The notes: generated from the letters alone by a model not told the origin. 64,000 nucleotides of DNA from JAMQKA01 sp043951865 (GCF_043951865.1 NZ_JBINJF010000001.1:124001-188000); one strand, 5' to 3'. Counted from the first letter of the stretch, positions 36,081-45,420 are shown. Translations and numbers: made by a program.

Positions 36081-38007
36081 TTTTGTTGCTGTTAGCGTGT
36101 ATGACCCTTAACAAACGGGCGGTAATAGTCATATAGTTTCCTTCGGTGATGATACCTACCAAACGGTTGTTTTTGACGACCGGCAGGCAGCCAATTTGTT
36201 GGCTTTCCATGATATCCATCGCCTCAATAATGGAGGCCTCGGGATGAATGGTGATTGGGTTTTTTATCATGATCTCCTCCACCGTCGTCTCCAGCTCCTC
36301 ATCATGATGCAGGGCATTGTTGTACCGGCGAAAAATATTGCGCATCGTTACCAGTCCAACCAGATGCTTTTTGTCGTCCTCCACAGGGACATACCGTATC
36401 CGGCGCCAGTCGATAAGATCGGCGGTAAACTCAATAATATCGTCCCGCTGCACGGTAAATAGATCGGTGGTCATAAACTCTTCGACCAGCAGGCTCGTGG
36501 GCTGCCAGTGCTCCAGGTCGTCCATCCGGGCGCGGCCCCACTTGTGAACCGGCTCTCCCTTCTTCTGGTACTTGATCATGGCCGTGGTCATGGCAGCCAG
36601 GCTCTGCTCTTTGGAGCTGTTTTCCTTCAGGAGGGAAGCATAATTTTCAATCATCCAATACGACAAGGTTTGGCCGGATTCCGTTCGCTCCTCAATAATC
36701 TCCAGGTAGGTATTGATATCGCTGCCGCGAATATTCGCCTTTTCAAGGCCCTCACGGGCGATCGGCAGCAGCTCTTCCGTAATCAAATCAACAGCGTCAA
36801 TACGCCTGTCATCGATCCACCTGAAATTGGTATCGAGTCCCATTTTGGAAGCTGCAATAAAATTCATCTTGGCCTGGTCAAAGTCCATGACTTCCCTGAT
36901 ATCCGGGTAGTAGTCCTCCATCTTGTTCATTAATCCCAGCCAGAAAGCGGAGTTGGCCACCTCGTCGGTTACGGTGGGACCAGAAGGAAAAACGCGGTTC
37001 TCAATCCGCAGGTGCGCTTTGCCGTTGCTTATGCCATAGCACGGCCGGTTCCACCGGTACACCGTGCCGTTGTGAATCTGAAGGGCTGTAAGCAGCGGGG
37101 GCTCGCCTTCCGACATCTTTTTCTCCACATCCTCTTCAATCTCCGAGCTCAGCAGCACGCGGTACCGCGCCGTATCCTCCTGGAAAATATCGAGGATGCT
37201 GTCACGTACCCACTCATTGCCAAACGTCACCCGCGGGCTGCTGTCGCGCAGGTGATCGCCCACCTGGCGCGTATCCACCGACTGCTGGAACAGGGCGATC
37301 CGCGTTTCGCTCCACAGCCGTTTTCCAAACAGAATGGGAGAACCCACCGAACAGGCCAGTACCGGCGCCGTAATCGCCTGGGCGATGTTGTATTTTCGCA
37401 CAAATTCCTCGGGTGTAACCTGCAGGTGAACCTGGAAGCCGGTATTGCAGGCCTCCAGCAACGGAGAATCAAATTTCATCAGCAGCTCGTCCATCCCCTG
37501 GATGCGCAGATCATACTCTTCGCCCCGCAGTTTATTTATCGCCTGGCAGAGGGCCCGGTAGCGCTGCAGCGGCGTCATATTTTTCATGTCCACATCGGCC
37601 TTGCGGATGGTCGGCAAAATTCCAGTAAGGATAAGGTCGCTGTTTAACCCCTGGGCGGCCTTGCGCGCGGTCTCAAGCCGTTCAGAAAGATTGTCTTCCA
37701 TCTCGGAAAGGCACCGCCCCGTAAACTCCAGGGGCTCCAGGTTAATCTCCAGGTTAAACTTGGCAAATTCCGTGGTAAACGAGTCGCTGTCATCCAGTTT
37801 TTCCAGCACTTCCATAGAGGTGGGAGAGGCCTTCGCATGCCGGTCGACCAGGCAGAGCTCCTGCTCGGCACCGATGCGGAGCGGATCGGTTTCAAACCAA
37901 TCGCCCTTCAACATCTTGTCCAGTGCGTGGAGGTCTTTCAGCACATTCTTCATAAACTGCTGAGTCTCCTCCTGGCTGTCAGCCAGCTTTACCCGTTGTT
38001 CACCCAT
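36052..38007 (-). CDS. GCS2-type glutamate-cysteine ligase-like domain fused to CBS pair
   Basis: This is a 651-residue fusion. Residues about 20-430 are a glutamate-cysteine ligase family 2 (YbdK/EgtA-like) ATP-grasp-type fold: RIGAEQELCLVD near 44-55, NLEINLEPLEFTG, LLEACNTGFQVHLQV and HLRIENRVFPSGPTVTDE. Residues about 495-630 are two CBS domains (VEEFMTTDLFTVQRDDIIEFTADL, VEEIMIKNPITIHPEASIIEAMDIMESQQIGCLPVV), which usually bind adenosyl ligands and regulate the attached protein. The family couples Glu carboxylate to an amino group using ATP. Fusion to CBS suggests control by adenine nucleotide levels, although that is family-based. The gene is followed immediately (29-bp overlap) by an AspA-type hydrolase, giving a making-and-breaking pair. 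The product is not identified. Confidence 0.85.
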   Translation of the reverse strand: MGEQRVKLADSQEETQQFMKNVLKDLHALDKMLKGDWFETDPLRIGAEQELCLVDRHAKASPTSMEVLEKLDDSDSFTTEFAKFNLEINLEPLEFTGRCLSEMEDNLSERLETARKAAQGLNSDLILTGILPTIRKADVDMKNMTPLQRYRALCQAINKLRGEEYDLRIQGMDELLMKFDSPLLEACNTGFQVHLQVTPEEFVRKYNIAQAITAPVLACSVGSPILFGKRLWSETRIALFQQSVDTRQVGDHLRDSSPRVTFGNEWVRDSILDIFQEDTARYRVLLSSEIEEDVEKKMSEGEPPLLTALQIHNGTVYRWNRPCYGISNGKAHLRIENRVFPSGPTVTDEVANSAFWLGLMNKMEDYYPDIREVMDFDQAKMNFIAASKMGLDTNFRWIDDRRIDAVDLITEELLPIAREGLEKANIRGSDINTYLEIIEERTESGQTLSYWMIENYASLLKENSSKEQSLAAMTTAMIKYQKKGEPVHKWGRARMDDLEHWQPTSLLVEEFMTTDLFTVQRDDIIEFTADLIDWRRIRYVPVEDDKKHLVGLVTMRNIFRRYNNALHHDEELETTVEEIMIKNPITIHPEASIIEAMDIMESQQIGCLPVVKNNRLVGIITEGNYMTITARLLRVIHANSNKNDEQSDLDY

Positions 38008-38096
38008 AACTCTGCCCTCTTATTAGGAACCGCTTCAATAACAATTGCGCTCTTTAATAATCGAATTTCTTCCGCATATTGCAAACGCCGACATTT

Positions 38097-40541
38097 TTAC
38101 TCTATCGCATCAACATCAACATTTATTCGGACGCTGCTGGTTCCCTTTGGTTTTTCCTGGTCATAATAGTCAAACGTACGCTCCAGCAGCTGCTCAATTT
38201 CGGAGGTCTTCAACTGCGGATCCAGCTTCAGCATACTCTCCCAGCGCACAAAACCCTGCATCCTGGTGATCGCCGCGGGTGAAGGTCCCAGGACCGGGTA
38301 TTGTCCCGCGATTTCGCGCAGGCAGCGGGTGAAGGCGTGGGCTACCCTCTCCACCTTTTGGGAATCTCGGCTTTTAAACTGAAATGCCACGATGCGGGAA
38401 TAGGGAGGATAGTAGAGATCTTTGCGCTTGGCCATCTCCTGCCGGGCAAATTTACGGTGATCGTGCTCCCGCGCGCACTGAATCGCAAAATGATCTGACT
38501 GCCAGGTCTGCAGGTACACCTCTCCCTTTTTGTCGGCCCGACCCGACCGTCCCGAAACCTGGCTGAGAAGCTGATACATCCGTTCGGCCGATCGAAACGA
38601 GGGGAAGGCCAGCTCGGTATCCGCATTTATGACGCCTACGATGGTAACATTCGGGAAATCGAGCCCTTTGGCCACGAGCTGCGTCCCCACCAGAATATCA
38701 ATGGCCCCATCTCCAAAACTCGACAAAATCCGTTCATGGCTTCCCTTGCCCGACGTCGTATCGCGATCCATGCGGCTGATGCTCGCATCGGGGAAAAGTT
38801 TCTCCAGCTCGTTTTCTACCTGCTGGGTGCCGATACCCTGCTGCTTGATCTCACTGCCGTTGCAGAACCCACACTTGCCGGGAATGCGCTGAGAGTACCC
38901 GCAATAGTGGCACCGAAGTGTATCTTGTATTTTGTGATAGGTCAGGCTTACGGAGCAGTTGGGACATTCCGGGATGTGCCCGCAATCGGCACACTGCAGA
39001 AAAGAGGAATAGCCGCGCCGGTTATGAAGCAGTATTACCTGTTCCTTCCTTTCCAGTGCTTCTTCAACCGCGTTGAAAAGGGATACCGCCAGCGGTCCTT
39101 TCATCGCCGACCGGTACTGCTTCAGGTCAACAACATGGACCTCCGGAAGCGTCGCTCCCTTGTGCCGGCTGGGGAGCGTAAGCATGGTGCTTTTGCCTTT
39201 CCGGGCGTTATACAGCACGTTCATGCTCGGCGTGGCCGATCCCATAACCACGGTAGCGTCATTCAGGTAAGCCCGCATAATGGCCACATCGCGACCGTGA
39301 TAGCGCGGTGCCGGATCGGTTTGCTTGTAGGAGGCGTCATGCTCCTCATCGACGATGATGAGCCCCACCTCCTGGACCGGCGCAAAAATAGCCGACCGGG
39401 CCCCGATGGCAATCCGCTTCTCCCCATTTCGAAGATCCTGCCAGGCATTGTAACGCTCGCGGTCGGTAAGCCCGCTGTGGAGCACAGCGATCGTATCACC
39501 GAAAATCTGGTAAAACCGTCTTACGGTCTGAGGCGTCAGGCTTATTTCCGGGACCAGTACGATGCCCCCTTTACCCTGTTTCAGCGCCTTTTTAAGGGCA
39601 TGGATATACACCTCCGTTTTTCCGCTTCCAGTCACTCCATATAACAAAAAGCTGGAAAAATTGCCCTCCTCCAGCGGATTTTCGATCGCCTCAAACGCCT
39701 GCTGCTGCTTTTTGTTCAGCTTCTTAATTTTGGACGGATCATGCTCCAAGCCGTCAATGGTGCTCGTTACCTCTACCTCTTCGGCACGAATCAAACCCTC
39801 TTCTGCGATCCTGTTCAGCGTATAATATTCCAGCAGCTCATGGTCGGTAAGCTCCTTATTCAACCTGGGCAGATCCAGCTCGCGAAGCTTGTTCAACGCC
39901 TGAATCCACTTGTATTCCTTGCCTTCGTCCAGATGCTTTTGAACCAGCCGATCCACCTCTTCCGGGGTGCTTTCAGGGTGCCAATCCCACTGCTTTTCGG
40001 TTTGCGGTTTCATCTTCATTACCGGACGCTCCCATACTTCGAGTGTTTCATTCCTGATGAGGCTGTTCAGCGCCCTTTTGTATTTTCCGTTGGACCACCG
40101 TTTTTGGGCTTCGTCATGCAGGTATTCCCCGTTCTCACTGATCTCCCGCAGAATTTCCTTTTCCTGTTGGCCCAAACCATCTTCAGAAGAGACATCGCCG
40201 GGCTGGAGATATTTTTCAGCATAGAAATTCAGTCCCACCGGCAGGGCCGTCTGAATCACTTCTCCCCATCCACAGTAATAAAACCGGTGAATCCACCGCG
40301 TGAGACTGAGCAGTTCGTCGGAAAGAACAGGCGTATCGTCCAGCACTTTTTCGATGGGCCGCGTGCTGAAATCCGGCTTGCGATCGTGGACAGCCACCAC
40401 CATGCCAATAGACTTGTGCTTTTGCAGGGGGACCCACACGCGGGTGCCCACCTGGAGCTGATCCCGCAGGTGATCCGGTACGCCGTACGTAAAGGGGTGT
40501 CGTACGGCCGTGGGGAATACTATTTCCGCAAACTGTGGCAA
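38097..40541 (-). CDS. priA: Primosomal replication protein N', helicase PriA
   Basis: This is an 814-residue PriA. The N-terminal 3'-OH DNA-end-binding domain (PTAVRHPFTYGVPDHLRDQLQVGTRVWVPL) is followed by a DEAH-like helicase with Walker A GVTGSGKTEVY, DEEHDASYKQ and GSATPSM, by paired zinc-binding Cys clusters (CADCGHIPECPNC and CHYCGYSQRIPGKCGFCNG) and by motifs V-VI (VGTQLVAKGLDFPNV and QVSGRSGRADKKG). PriA reloads the replisome at stalled forks. All motifs are intact. It lies 89 bp from the GCS2-CBS gene without clear functional link. The length is in the normal PriA range. Confidence 0.96.
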   Translation of the reverse strand: MPQFAEIVFPTAVRHPFTYGVPDHLRDQLQVGTRVWVPLQKHKSIGMVVAVHDRKPDFSTRPIEKVLDDTPVLSDELLSLTRWIHRFYYCGWGEVIQTALPVGLNFYAEKYLQPGDVSSEDGLGQQEKEILREISENGEYLHDEAQKRWSNGKYKRALNSLIRNETLEVWERPVMKMKPQTEKQWDWHPESTPEEVDRLVQKHLDEGKEYKWIQALNKLRELDLPRLNKELTDHELLEYYTLNRIAEEGLIRAEEVEVTSTIDGLEHDPSKIKKLNKKQQQAFEAIENPLEEGNFSSFLLYGVTGSGKTEVYIHALKKALKQGKGGIVLVPEISLTPQTVRRFYQIFGDTIAVLHSGLTDRERYNAWQDLRNGEKRIAIGARSAIFAPVQEVGLIIVDEEHDASYKQTDPAPRYHGRDVAIMRAYLNDATVVMGSATPSMNVLYNARKGKSTMLTLPSRHKGATLPEVHVVDLKQYRSAMKGPLAVSLFNAVEEALERKEQVILLHNRRGYSSFLQCADCGHIPECPNCSVSLTYHKIQDTLRCHYCGYSQRIPGKCGFCNGSEIKQQGIGTQQVENELEKLFPDASISRMDRDTTSGKGSHERILSSFGDGAIDILVGTQLVAKGLDFPNVTIVGVINADTELAFPSFRSAERMYQLLSQVSGRSGRADKKGEVYLQTWQSDHFAIQCAREHDHRKFARQEMAKRKDLYYPPYSRIVAFQFKSRDSQKVERVAHAFTRCLREIAGQYPVLGPSPAAITRMQGFVRWESMLKLDPQLKTSEIEQLLERTFDYYDQEKPKGTSSVRINVDVDAIE

Positions 40542-40621
40542 TAATCCGTTATTGAGTTAACATCACAAGTTGCGGACAGCATATCCAATTTGCTTCCCCA
40601 AGTCAATACTGCTTTGAAATA

Positions 40622-40729
40622 TCACACAAAAAGCAGGTATAACAGGAGTATCAAAAAGGGAATTACGAATACCAAACCGCCTCTACCGTAACTTTGTTGG
40701 GTCATAACAGTGATCTTTAATTTTTCCAT
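40622..40729 (-). CDS. Candidate 35-residue single-span membrane protein
   Basis: A short reading frame starts at ATG 40729 or at a second ATG 24 bases further in. The shorter form begins MTQQSYGRGG, and both end in a hydrophobic stretch (LVFVIPFLILLLYLLFV) of 17 residues, ideal for one membrane span. It lies 80 bp upstream of priA on the same strand. There is no clear ribosome binding site, but few genes here have one. It is too short for most gene callers, and the reading frame could be chance. Nothing else stood out in the 403-bp gap 40542-40944, whose part from 40730 to 40944 is AT-rich and uncoding. Confidence 0.35.
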   Translation of the reverse strand: MEKLKITVMTQQSYGRGGLVFVIPFLILLLYLLFV

Positions 40730-40944
40730 GGGACATTAAAGCGTCATTTTTAAGGCCGGCTTATCATTAACCGCCTATTTACTTATCTATGTTTATCCAT
40801 TTTGTAACAGGCAACTGTGATATCGACACCTATTCGTACTAGCAGGACCATTTTTTGTTGCAACCGATGTTCTACGAACCAAGGGTTCATCCGGAATTTT
40901 TCTCAGCAAATTTGACTCTTTTTAATGCACGCCATGCACCGCAG

Positions 40945-42483
40945 TCATCCCAGCCAGCCTTCCCGGTCCAGGCTGCGATACTGAATCGCCTCCGCAACAT
41001 GGTTCGGCCGGATCTCTTCCGAGTGCTCCAGGTCCGCAATCGTCCGTGATACTTTCAAAATCCGGTCATACGCGCGGGCCGAAAGTCCCAGTGAAGTGAT
41101 CGCCTTCTTAAGCATCTGGGAACTGCTGTCATCCAGCTTGCATATTTTCCGGGACGTTTTTGTATTCATCTGGGCGTTGCAGTACACGCCTTTCACTCCC
41201 AAAAACCGCTGGGTTTGCCGCTCGCGGGCCTCCACCACACGCTCCCGGATCTCCTGCGAGGTCTCCCCTTTCGACTTGCTGGAGAGCTCCTCGTAGCTCA
41301 CTTTCTGCACCTCAATATGCAGGTCAATGCGATCGAGCATGGGACCGCTGATCTTGCTCAGGTAGCGCTGCATCTGTGCCGGTGAGGCGCCCGCGGGATC
41401 GGAGGCGTCATACCAGTCGCCGGTCGGCGATGGATTCATGGAGGCCACCAGCATGATACGACTGGGATAGCTGACGCTCATTCTTGCCCGCGAAATGCTG
41501 ACCGAGCCATCTTCCAGTGGCTGGCGCATCACCTCGAGGGCACTGCGCTTGAATTCCGGCAACTCATCCAGAAACAGGACGCCATTATGGGCCATCGATA
41601 TTTCGCCCGGCATCGGTATGCTGCCGCCGCCTACCAGGGCCACATCCGAGACCGTGTGGTGAGGCGAACGAAATGGGCGCTGTGTGACCAGGGCCTTCCC
41701 GGAGGGTAGCAATCCTGATACTGAATGAATTTTGGTGGTTTCCAGGGCTTCATCGAGCGTCAGCGGGGGCAAAATAGTGGGGAGCCGACGCGCCATCATC
41801 GTTTTCCCGGAACCGGGCGGACCCACCATCACGGCGTTATGTCCACCGGCCGCGGCCACTTCCAGCGCCCGCTTCACATTCTCCTGCCCGCGCACATCAC
41901 TGAAATCCAGTATTTCGCCCTGCCCATTTTTACTGAACATCTCGTCAATGTCAACCCGAAGCGGTTCCCCCACATCATCCTCGAGCCAGGCCATCACATC
42001 TACCAGTTTTTCAAAGGCGTAGACATTTATCCCTTCTACCACGGCTGCCTCGGGACCATTATCGGCGGGCACAATAATGTTTTCCATCCCCTGTTTTTGA
42101 GCTTCCACGGCGACCGGCAGCACGCCGTTTATCGGCCGCAACTTACCATCCAGGGCCAGCTCTCCGACGATCAATGTAGAATCCAGCTTGTCAGTCTTTA
42201 GCTGGCGGGAAACATTCAGCAGTCCCACGGCTATGGGCAGATCAAAGGCGCTGCCCTCTTTGGGAAGATCCGCCGGTGCCAGGTTCACGGTAACCCGTCC
42301 CCGTGGAAAGCTGGCGTCCGAATTGGAAAGGGCCGCCTCTATCCGGTCGCTTGATTCACTAACCGCCCGGTCGGGCAGCCCCACCAGAAAGTATTTTGGC
42401 ATTCCTGATGACATATTCGTCTCTACTTCAATAATCTTGGCATCCACCCCGATGGTTGCCGCACTGTATACTCTTGATAACAT
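40945..42483 (-). CDS. comM: YifB/ComM family Mg-chelatase-like AAA ATPase
   Basis: This is a 512-residue ATPase. The N-terminal S5-like/Lon-like domain (MPKYFLVGLPDRAVSESSDRIEAAL, FPRGRVTVNLAPADLPKEGSAFDLPIAV) leads to the Mg-chelatase AAA core with Walker A VGPPGSGKTMMARRLPTILPPL and Walker B VLFLDELPEF; the end NHVAEAIQYRSLDREGWLG is the usual C-terminus. Homologues such as ComM are helicases that extend branch migration in natural transformation; the symbol follows that family. It stands alone with a divergent DUF4342 gene on its start side (105 bp). Whether the strain is competent cannot be told from this window. Confidence 0.93.
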   Translation of the reverse strand: MLSRVYSAATIGVDAKIIEVETNMSSGMPKYFLVGLPDRAVSESSDRIEAALSNSDASFPRGRVTVNLAPADLPKEGSAFDLPIAVGLLNVSRQLKTDKLDSTLIVGELALDGKLRPINGVLPVAVEAQKQGMENIIVPADNGPEAAVVEGINVYAFEKLVDVMAWLEDDVGEPLRVDIDEMFSKNGQGEILDFSDVRGQENVKRALEVAAAGGHNAVMVGPPGSGKTMMARRLPTILPPLTLDEALETTKIHSVSGLLPSGKALVTQRPFRSPHHTVSDVALVGGGSIPMPGEISMAHNGVLFLDELPEFKRSALEVMRQPLEDGSVSISRARMSVSYPSRIMLVASMNPSPTGDWYDASDPAGASPAQMQRYLSKISGPMLDRIDLHIEVQKVSYEELSSKSKGETSQEIRERVVEARERQTQRFLGVKGVYCNAQMNTKTSRKICKLDDSSSQMLKKAITSLGLSARAYDRILKVSRTIADLEHSEEIRPNHVAEAIQYRSLDREGWLG

Positions 42484-42588
42484 GATTATGAATATTGAAT
42501 CTTTATCGTTAACTCTACGTAGTAAGACCTGTGAGCGGGGTGATCCTTACAAAATTTTATCTATTTTGTGCATCGGAGTTGGAATAAC

Positions 42589-43029
42589 ATGAAAAAAGAG
42601 ATTATGAAATCCTCAGAATCAAAAACGACCTTCACGGAAGAGTTAAAAGGAACGGTATCAGAGGTAATTAAACAGGTTCGCCGACTGATTAAAGAGGGTA
42701 GTGCGCGCCGGCTGATCATCGAGAACAAGGAGGGAAAAGTTCTCTTTCAGACGCAGCTTACCGCGGGCGTGGCGGGTACGGCCCTCGTTACGGCAATGGC
42801 ACCCGTTATTTCGGCCATCGGGATGTTTGCCCTGTTTATGAATGATGTCAAAATTATCGTTGAACGCTATCCCGAAGAAGAGATGGATAAAGATGAATAC
42901 GAAGTAGACGAGGCGGAAGTTGTCATCGACATTGAAGAGGATGAAGGCCCGAAAGCAAAGGATGATTCATCTCAAAAGGAGGAAGAGACGGAGAAAACGG
43001 TGGGCAAGGAAAAGCAAGAGGAGGAGTAA
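42589..43029 (+). CDS. DUF4342 protein with helical membrane segment
   Basis: I start it at ATG 42589, which has GGAG about 10 bases upstream; an upstream GTG at 42568 has none. The protein has 146 residues. The N-terminal part (KTTFTEELKGTVSEVIKQVRRLIKEGSARRLIIENKEGKVLFQTQLTAGVAGTALV) is the DUF4342 pattern, with VIKQVRRLIKEGSARRL as an amphipathic helix. Residues about 60-85 (LTAGVAGTALVTAMAPVISAIGMFALFM) are hydrophobic, perhaps a membrane span. The last 50 residues are very acidic (Glu/Asp rich), probably disordered. The function of the family is unknown. The gene is divergent from comM and convergent with trxB. Confidence 0.85.
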   Translation: MKKEIMKSSESKTTFTEELKGTVSEVIKQVRRLIKEGSARRLIIENKEGKVLFQTQLTAGVAGTALVTAMAPVISAIGMFALFMNDVKIIVERYPEEEMDKDEYEVDEAEVVIDIEEDEGPKAKDDSSQKEEETEKTVGKEKQEEE

Positions 43030-43061
43030 CGAGTGATGAATAACGTCTCATCACTCGTTAC
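43026..43061. terminator. Heptamer-built hairpin between DUF4342 and trxB
   Basis: Bases 43026-43039 (GTAACGAGTGATGA) pair perfectly with 43048-43061, leaving an 8-base loop. The left arm starts inside the DUF4342 stop codon and the trxB stop is at 43076, so a bidirectional terminator is likely. The run is also written in 7-bp units (GTAACGA, GTGATGA, ATAACGT, CTCATCA, CTCGTTA, CTTGTTA), as in the other arrays of this region. There is no long T-run. Confidence 0.6.
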
Positions 43062-43075
43062 TTGTTAGAACTGTA

Positions 43076-44047
43076 TTATTCAGCTACGGCAACCTTTTCT
43101 TTTACCTCCTGCTCACCGAGATACCGTTCCGCATCGAGGGCGGCACGACAACCGGTTCCCGCAGCGGTAACGGCCTGCCGGTAGACGGGATCCATTGCAT
43201 CTCCGCAGGCAAAAATGCCGGGCAGGTCTGTTTCGGTTGACTGGCCTTTCGTCTGGATATATCCGACATCATCCATCGTAAGCACCCCTTTGAATAGGTC
43301 GGTGTTCGGCTTGTGCCCAATCGCGATAAATACGCCGGTTACATCGTCGAGGGTGGTTATCTCCTGAGTTTCGTTGTTGATCACCTTTACACCGTCCACG
43401 ACTTCATCGCCCAGCACCTCGTGGAGTTCGGTATCCCACATAAATTCAATTTTCTCATTGGCAAATGCCCGGTTCTGCATCGCTTTGGAGGCTCGCAGTT
43501 CCTGCCGGCGATGCAGCACGGTGACCTTGCTGGCAAACTTCGTCAGGAATGTGGCTTCCTCCATGGCCGTGTCGCCGCCGCCCACTACAATCACGTGCTC
43601 ATCGCGGAAAAAAGCCCCGTCACAGGTCGCACAGGCAGAGACTCCTTTCCCGCGGAGGCGCTGCTCGCTCTCAAGTCCCAGCCACTTGGCTGAAGCCCCC
43701 GTGGAAATGATAATCGATTTTGCGTACAAGTCCGTCTCTTCATCGACGGTCAGCTTGTAGGGGCGCTCGTCAAATTCAATATTCGTAACCATGCCATAGC
43801 GGCAGTCTGCTCCAAACCGCTGGGCCTGGTCGCGAAAGTCCTCCATCATTTTCGGGCCCAGCACGCCTTCGGGGTACCCGGGATAATTTTCCACGTCTGT
43901 GGTCTGCATCAACTGGCCACCGGGTTCGGGTCCCTCAAACACCAGCGGGCTCAAGTCGGCGCGCGCCGCATACAAGGCCGCCGTTAATCCCGCGGGACCG
44001 CTTCCAACAATTACTACGTCAAATGTCTTACCTGCAATGTCTTCCAT
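43076..44047 (-). CDS. trxB: Thioredoxin-disulfide reductase
   Basis: This is a 323-residue low-molecular-weight thioredoxin reductase. FAD binding is by VVIVGSGPAGLTAALYAARA, NADPH binding by VIVVGGGDTAMEEATFL, and the redox pair is Cys139/Cys142 in ACATCDG. GVFIAIGHKPNTDLF and IFACGDAMDP complete the fold. It passes electrons from NADPH to thioredoxin for ribonucleotide reduction, methionine sulfoxide repair and other cytoplasmic tasks. No thioredoxin gene is in the window; the TlpA-like protein at 61507-62043 is exported and is not its direct partner. The gene converges on DUF4342, with a hairpin between. Confidence 0.96.
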   Translation of the reverse strand: MEDIAGKTFDVVIVGSGPAGLTAALYAARADLSPLVFEGPEPGGQLMQTTDVENYPGYPEGVLGPKMMEDFRDQAQRFGADCRYGMVTNIEFDERPYKLTVDEETDLYAKSIIISTGASAKWLGLESEQRLRGKGVSACATCDGAFFRDEHVIVVGGGDTAMEEATFLTKFASKVTVLHRRQELRASKAMQNRAFANEKIEFMWDTELHEVLGDEVVDGVKVINNETQEITTLDDVTGVFIAIGHKPNTDLFKGVLTMDDVGYIQTKGQSTETDLPGIFACGDAMDPVYRQAVTAAGTGCRAALDAERYLGEQEVKEKVAVAE

Positions 44048-44274
44048 TTCTCTGATTCTTTGTTTTGAATTTCCAGTTCAATAATACAAAAAATAACCTT
44101 CAAGATTGAGTTGATATTTCCTATACAATCGATAGTATTTTTCGATATTTTAGCCCCAAAATTGATTAATCCGAATTAACAGACGAGGTAACCAGATAAA
44201 ACTTTACTTTTACAGTAATTTGCATTTCATTCTATTCCTTTATTATATGTGTCTCAAGTTTATAACCGACAGTT

Positions 44275-44289
44275 GGAGGGAACATATTG
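44275..44289 (+). promoter_or_regulatory. Strong Shine-Dalgarno site selecting a TTG start
   Basis: GGAGGG at 44275-44280 is a near-perfect anti-rRNA match and is followed after six bases by TTG at 44287-44289. The next codons read IIAVPKETGKLEKRVALIP, the exact N-terminus of PntA-type proteins, so TTG is the start. This is the clearest ribosome binding site in the window. Confidence 0.8.
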
Positions 44290-45420
44290 ATTATAGCAGT
44301 ACCTAAAGAAACAGGGAAATTAGAAAAACGAGTAGCTCTCATTCCGGAAACGGCCAAACAGCTGGTCGACAAGAATTTTGACGTCTGGATTGAGAAGGAT
44401 GCCGGTCATGCATCAAACTTCCTGGATTCGGCCTATGAAGAGGCTGGAGCCAAGGTTATCGCTGACCGTGACAAGCTTTTTTCGGAAGCGGATCTTCTGC
44501 TGAGCATTCTCACCCCGCCCGAAGAGGACCTGCAAAAACTTAAAAAAGATAGCGTCCTCGTCTGCTTTCTGTGGGCACTTCAAAACGAAGAGCTTGTCGA
44601 AAAGCTGCAAAGCCTGGGCGTCACCTCGCTGGGGATGGATGCCATTCCACGAATCTCCCGCGCACAAAATATGGACGCCCTCTCATCCATGAGCTCCATA
44701 GCCGGCTACAAAGCGGCGCTGATCGGGGCCAACGAGCTGGATCGCTACCTGCCGATGATGATGACCGCGGCCGGAACCATTGCCCCGGCAAAAGTACTGG
44801 TGCTGGGAGCCGGAGTTGCCGGACTTCAGGCTATTGCCACCGCCAAACGACTTGGCGCAAAAGTTGAAGCGTTCGACATACGCCCGGAAGTCAAAGAACA
44901 GGTGGAAAGCCTGGGCGGTACGTTTGTGGAAGTGCCCGACGTCGGCGAAGATACCGAGACCGACAGCGGCTATGCCAAGGAACTCTCGGAAGACAAGCAG
45001 GAGCGGCAGCGGCAGGTGATCCACGAACATGCCCAGAAGTCCAACATTATAATTACCACGGCCCTGATCCCCGGGCGTCCGGCCCCGCTGCTCATCACCA
45101 AGGAGATGGTCCGGGATATGCAGCCGGGATCGGTAGTGGTGGATATTGCAGCCGAGCAGGGAGGTAACTGCGAACTGACCGAGCCCGGGGAGTCAGTCCT
45201 GAAACATGAAGTCAAAATTATCGGGCCGCTGGACCTGCCGAGCCGGCTTGCCTACCACGCCAGCAAACTCTACTCCAAAAATATGTTGGCACTCCTCAAC
45301 CTCCTGATTGATGAGGAGGGCGAACTCAATTTTGATTTTGAGGATGAAATTATCCTGAAAACCACGATTACCCATCACGGGGAAATCATCAGCCCCATGT
45401 TGAAGGAATCCGAATCCTGA
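44287..45420 (+). CDS. pntA: NAD(P) transhydrogenase subunit alpha, NAD-binding part
   Basis: This is a 377-residue dI component of proton-translocating transhydrogenase, with a TTG start. It resembles alanine dehydrogenase: IIAVPKETGKLEKRVALIPETAKQLV, YKAALIGANELDRYLPMMMTAAGTIAPAKVLVLGAGVAGLQAIATAKRLGAKVEAFDIRP and VVVDIAAEQGGNCELTEPGE. It binds NADH and hands hydride to NADP on PntB, driven by the proton gradient, to make NADPH. In this organism the alpha subunit is split: the membrane part is the next gene (45516-45803). The three genes form an operon, although 95 bp with a heptamer hairpin separate the first two. The split form is usual in many bacteria. Confidence 0.95.
   Translation: MIIAVPKETGKLEKRVALIPETAKQLVDKNFDVWIEKDAGHASNFLDSAYEEAGAKVIADRDKLFSEADLLLSILTPPEEDLQKLKKDSVLVCFLWALQNEELVEKLQSLGVTSLGMDAIPRISRAQNMDALSSMSSIAGYKAALIGANELDRYLPMMMTAAGTIAPAKVLVLGAGVAGLQAIATAKRLGAKVEAFDIRPEVKEQVESLGGTFVEVPDVGEDTETDSGYAKELSEDKQERQRQVIHEHAQKSNIIITTALIPGRPAPLLITKEMVRDMQPGSVVVDIAAEQGGNCELTEPGESVLKHEVKIIGPLDLPSRLAYHASKLYSKNMLALLNLLIDEEGELNFDFEDEIILKTTITHHGEIISPMLKESES

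Noticed and set aside
39741..40544. 267-codon plus-strand frame opposite priA
   Set aside because: The priA motifs are complete on the minus strand; the other frame has no domain.
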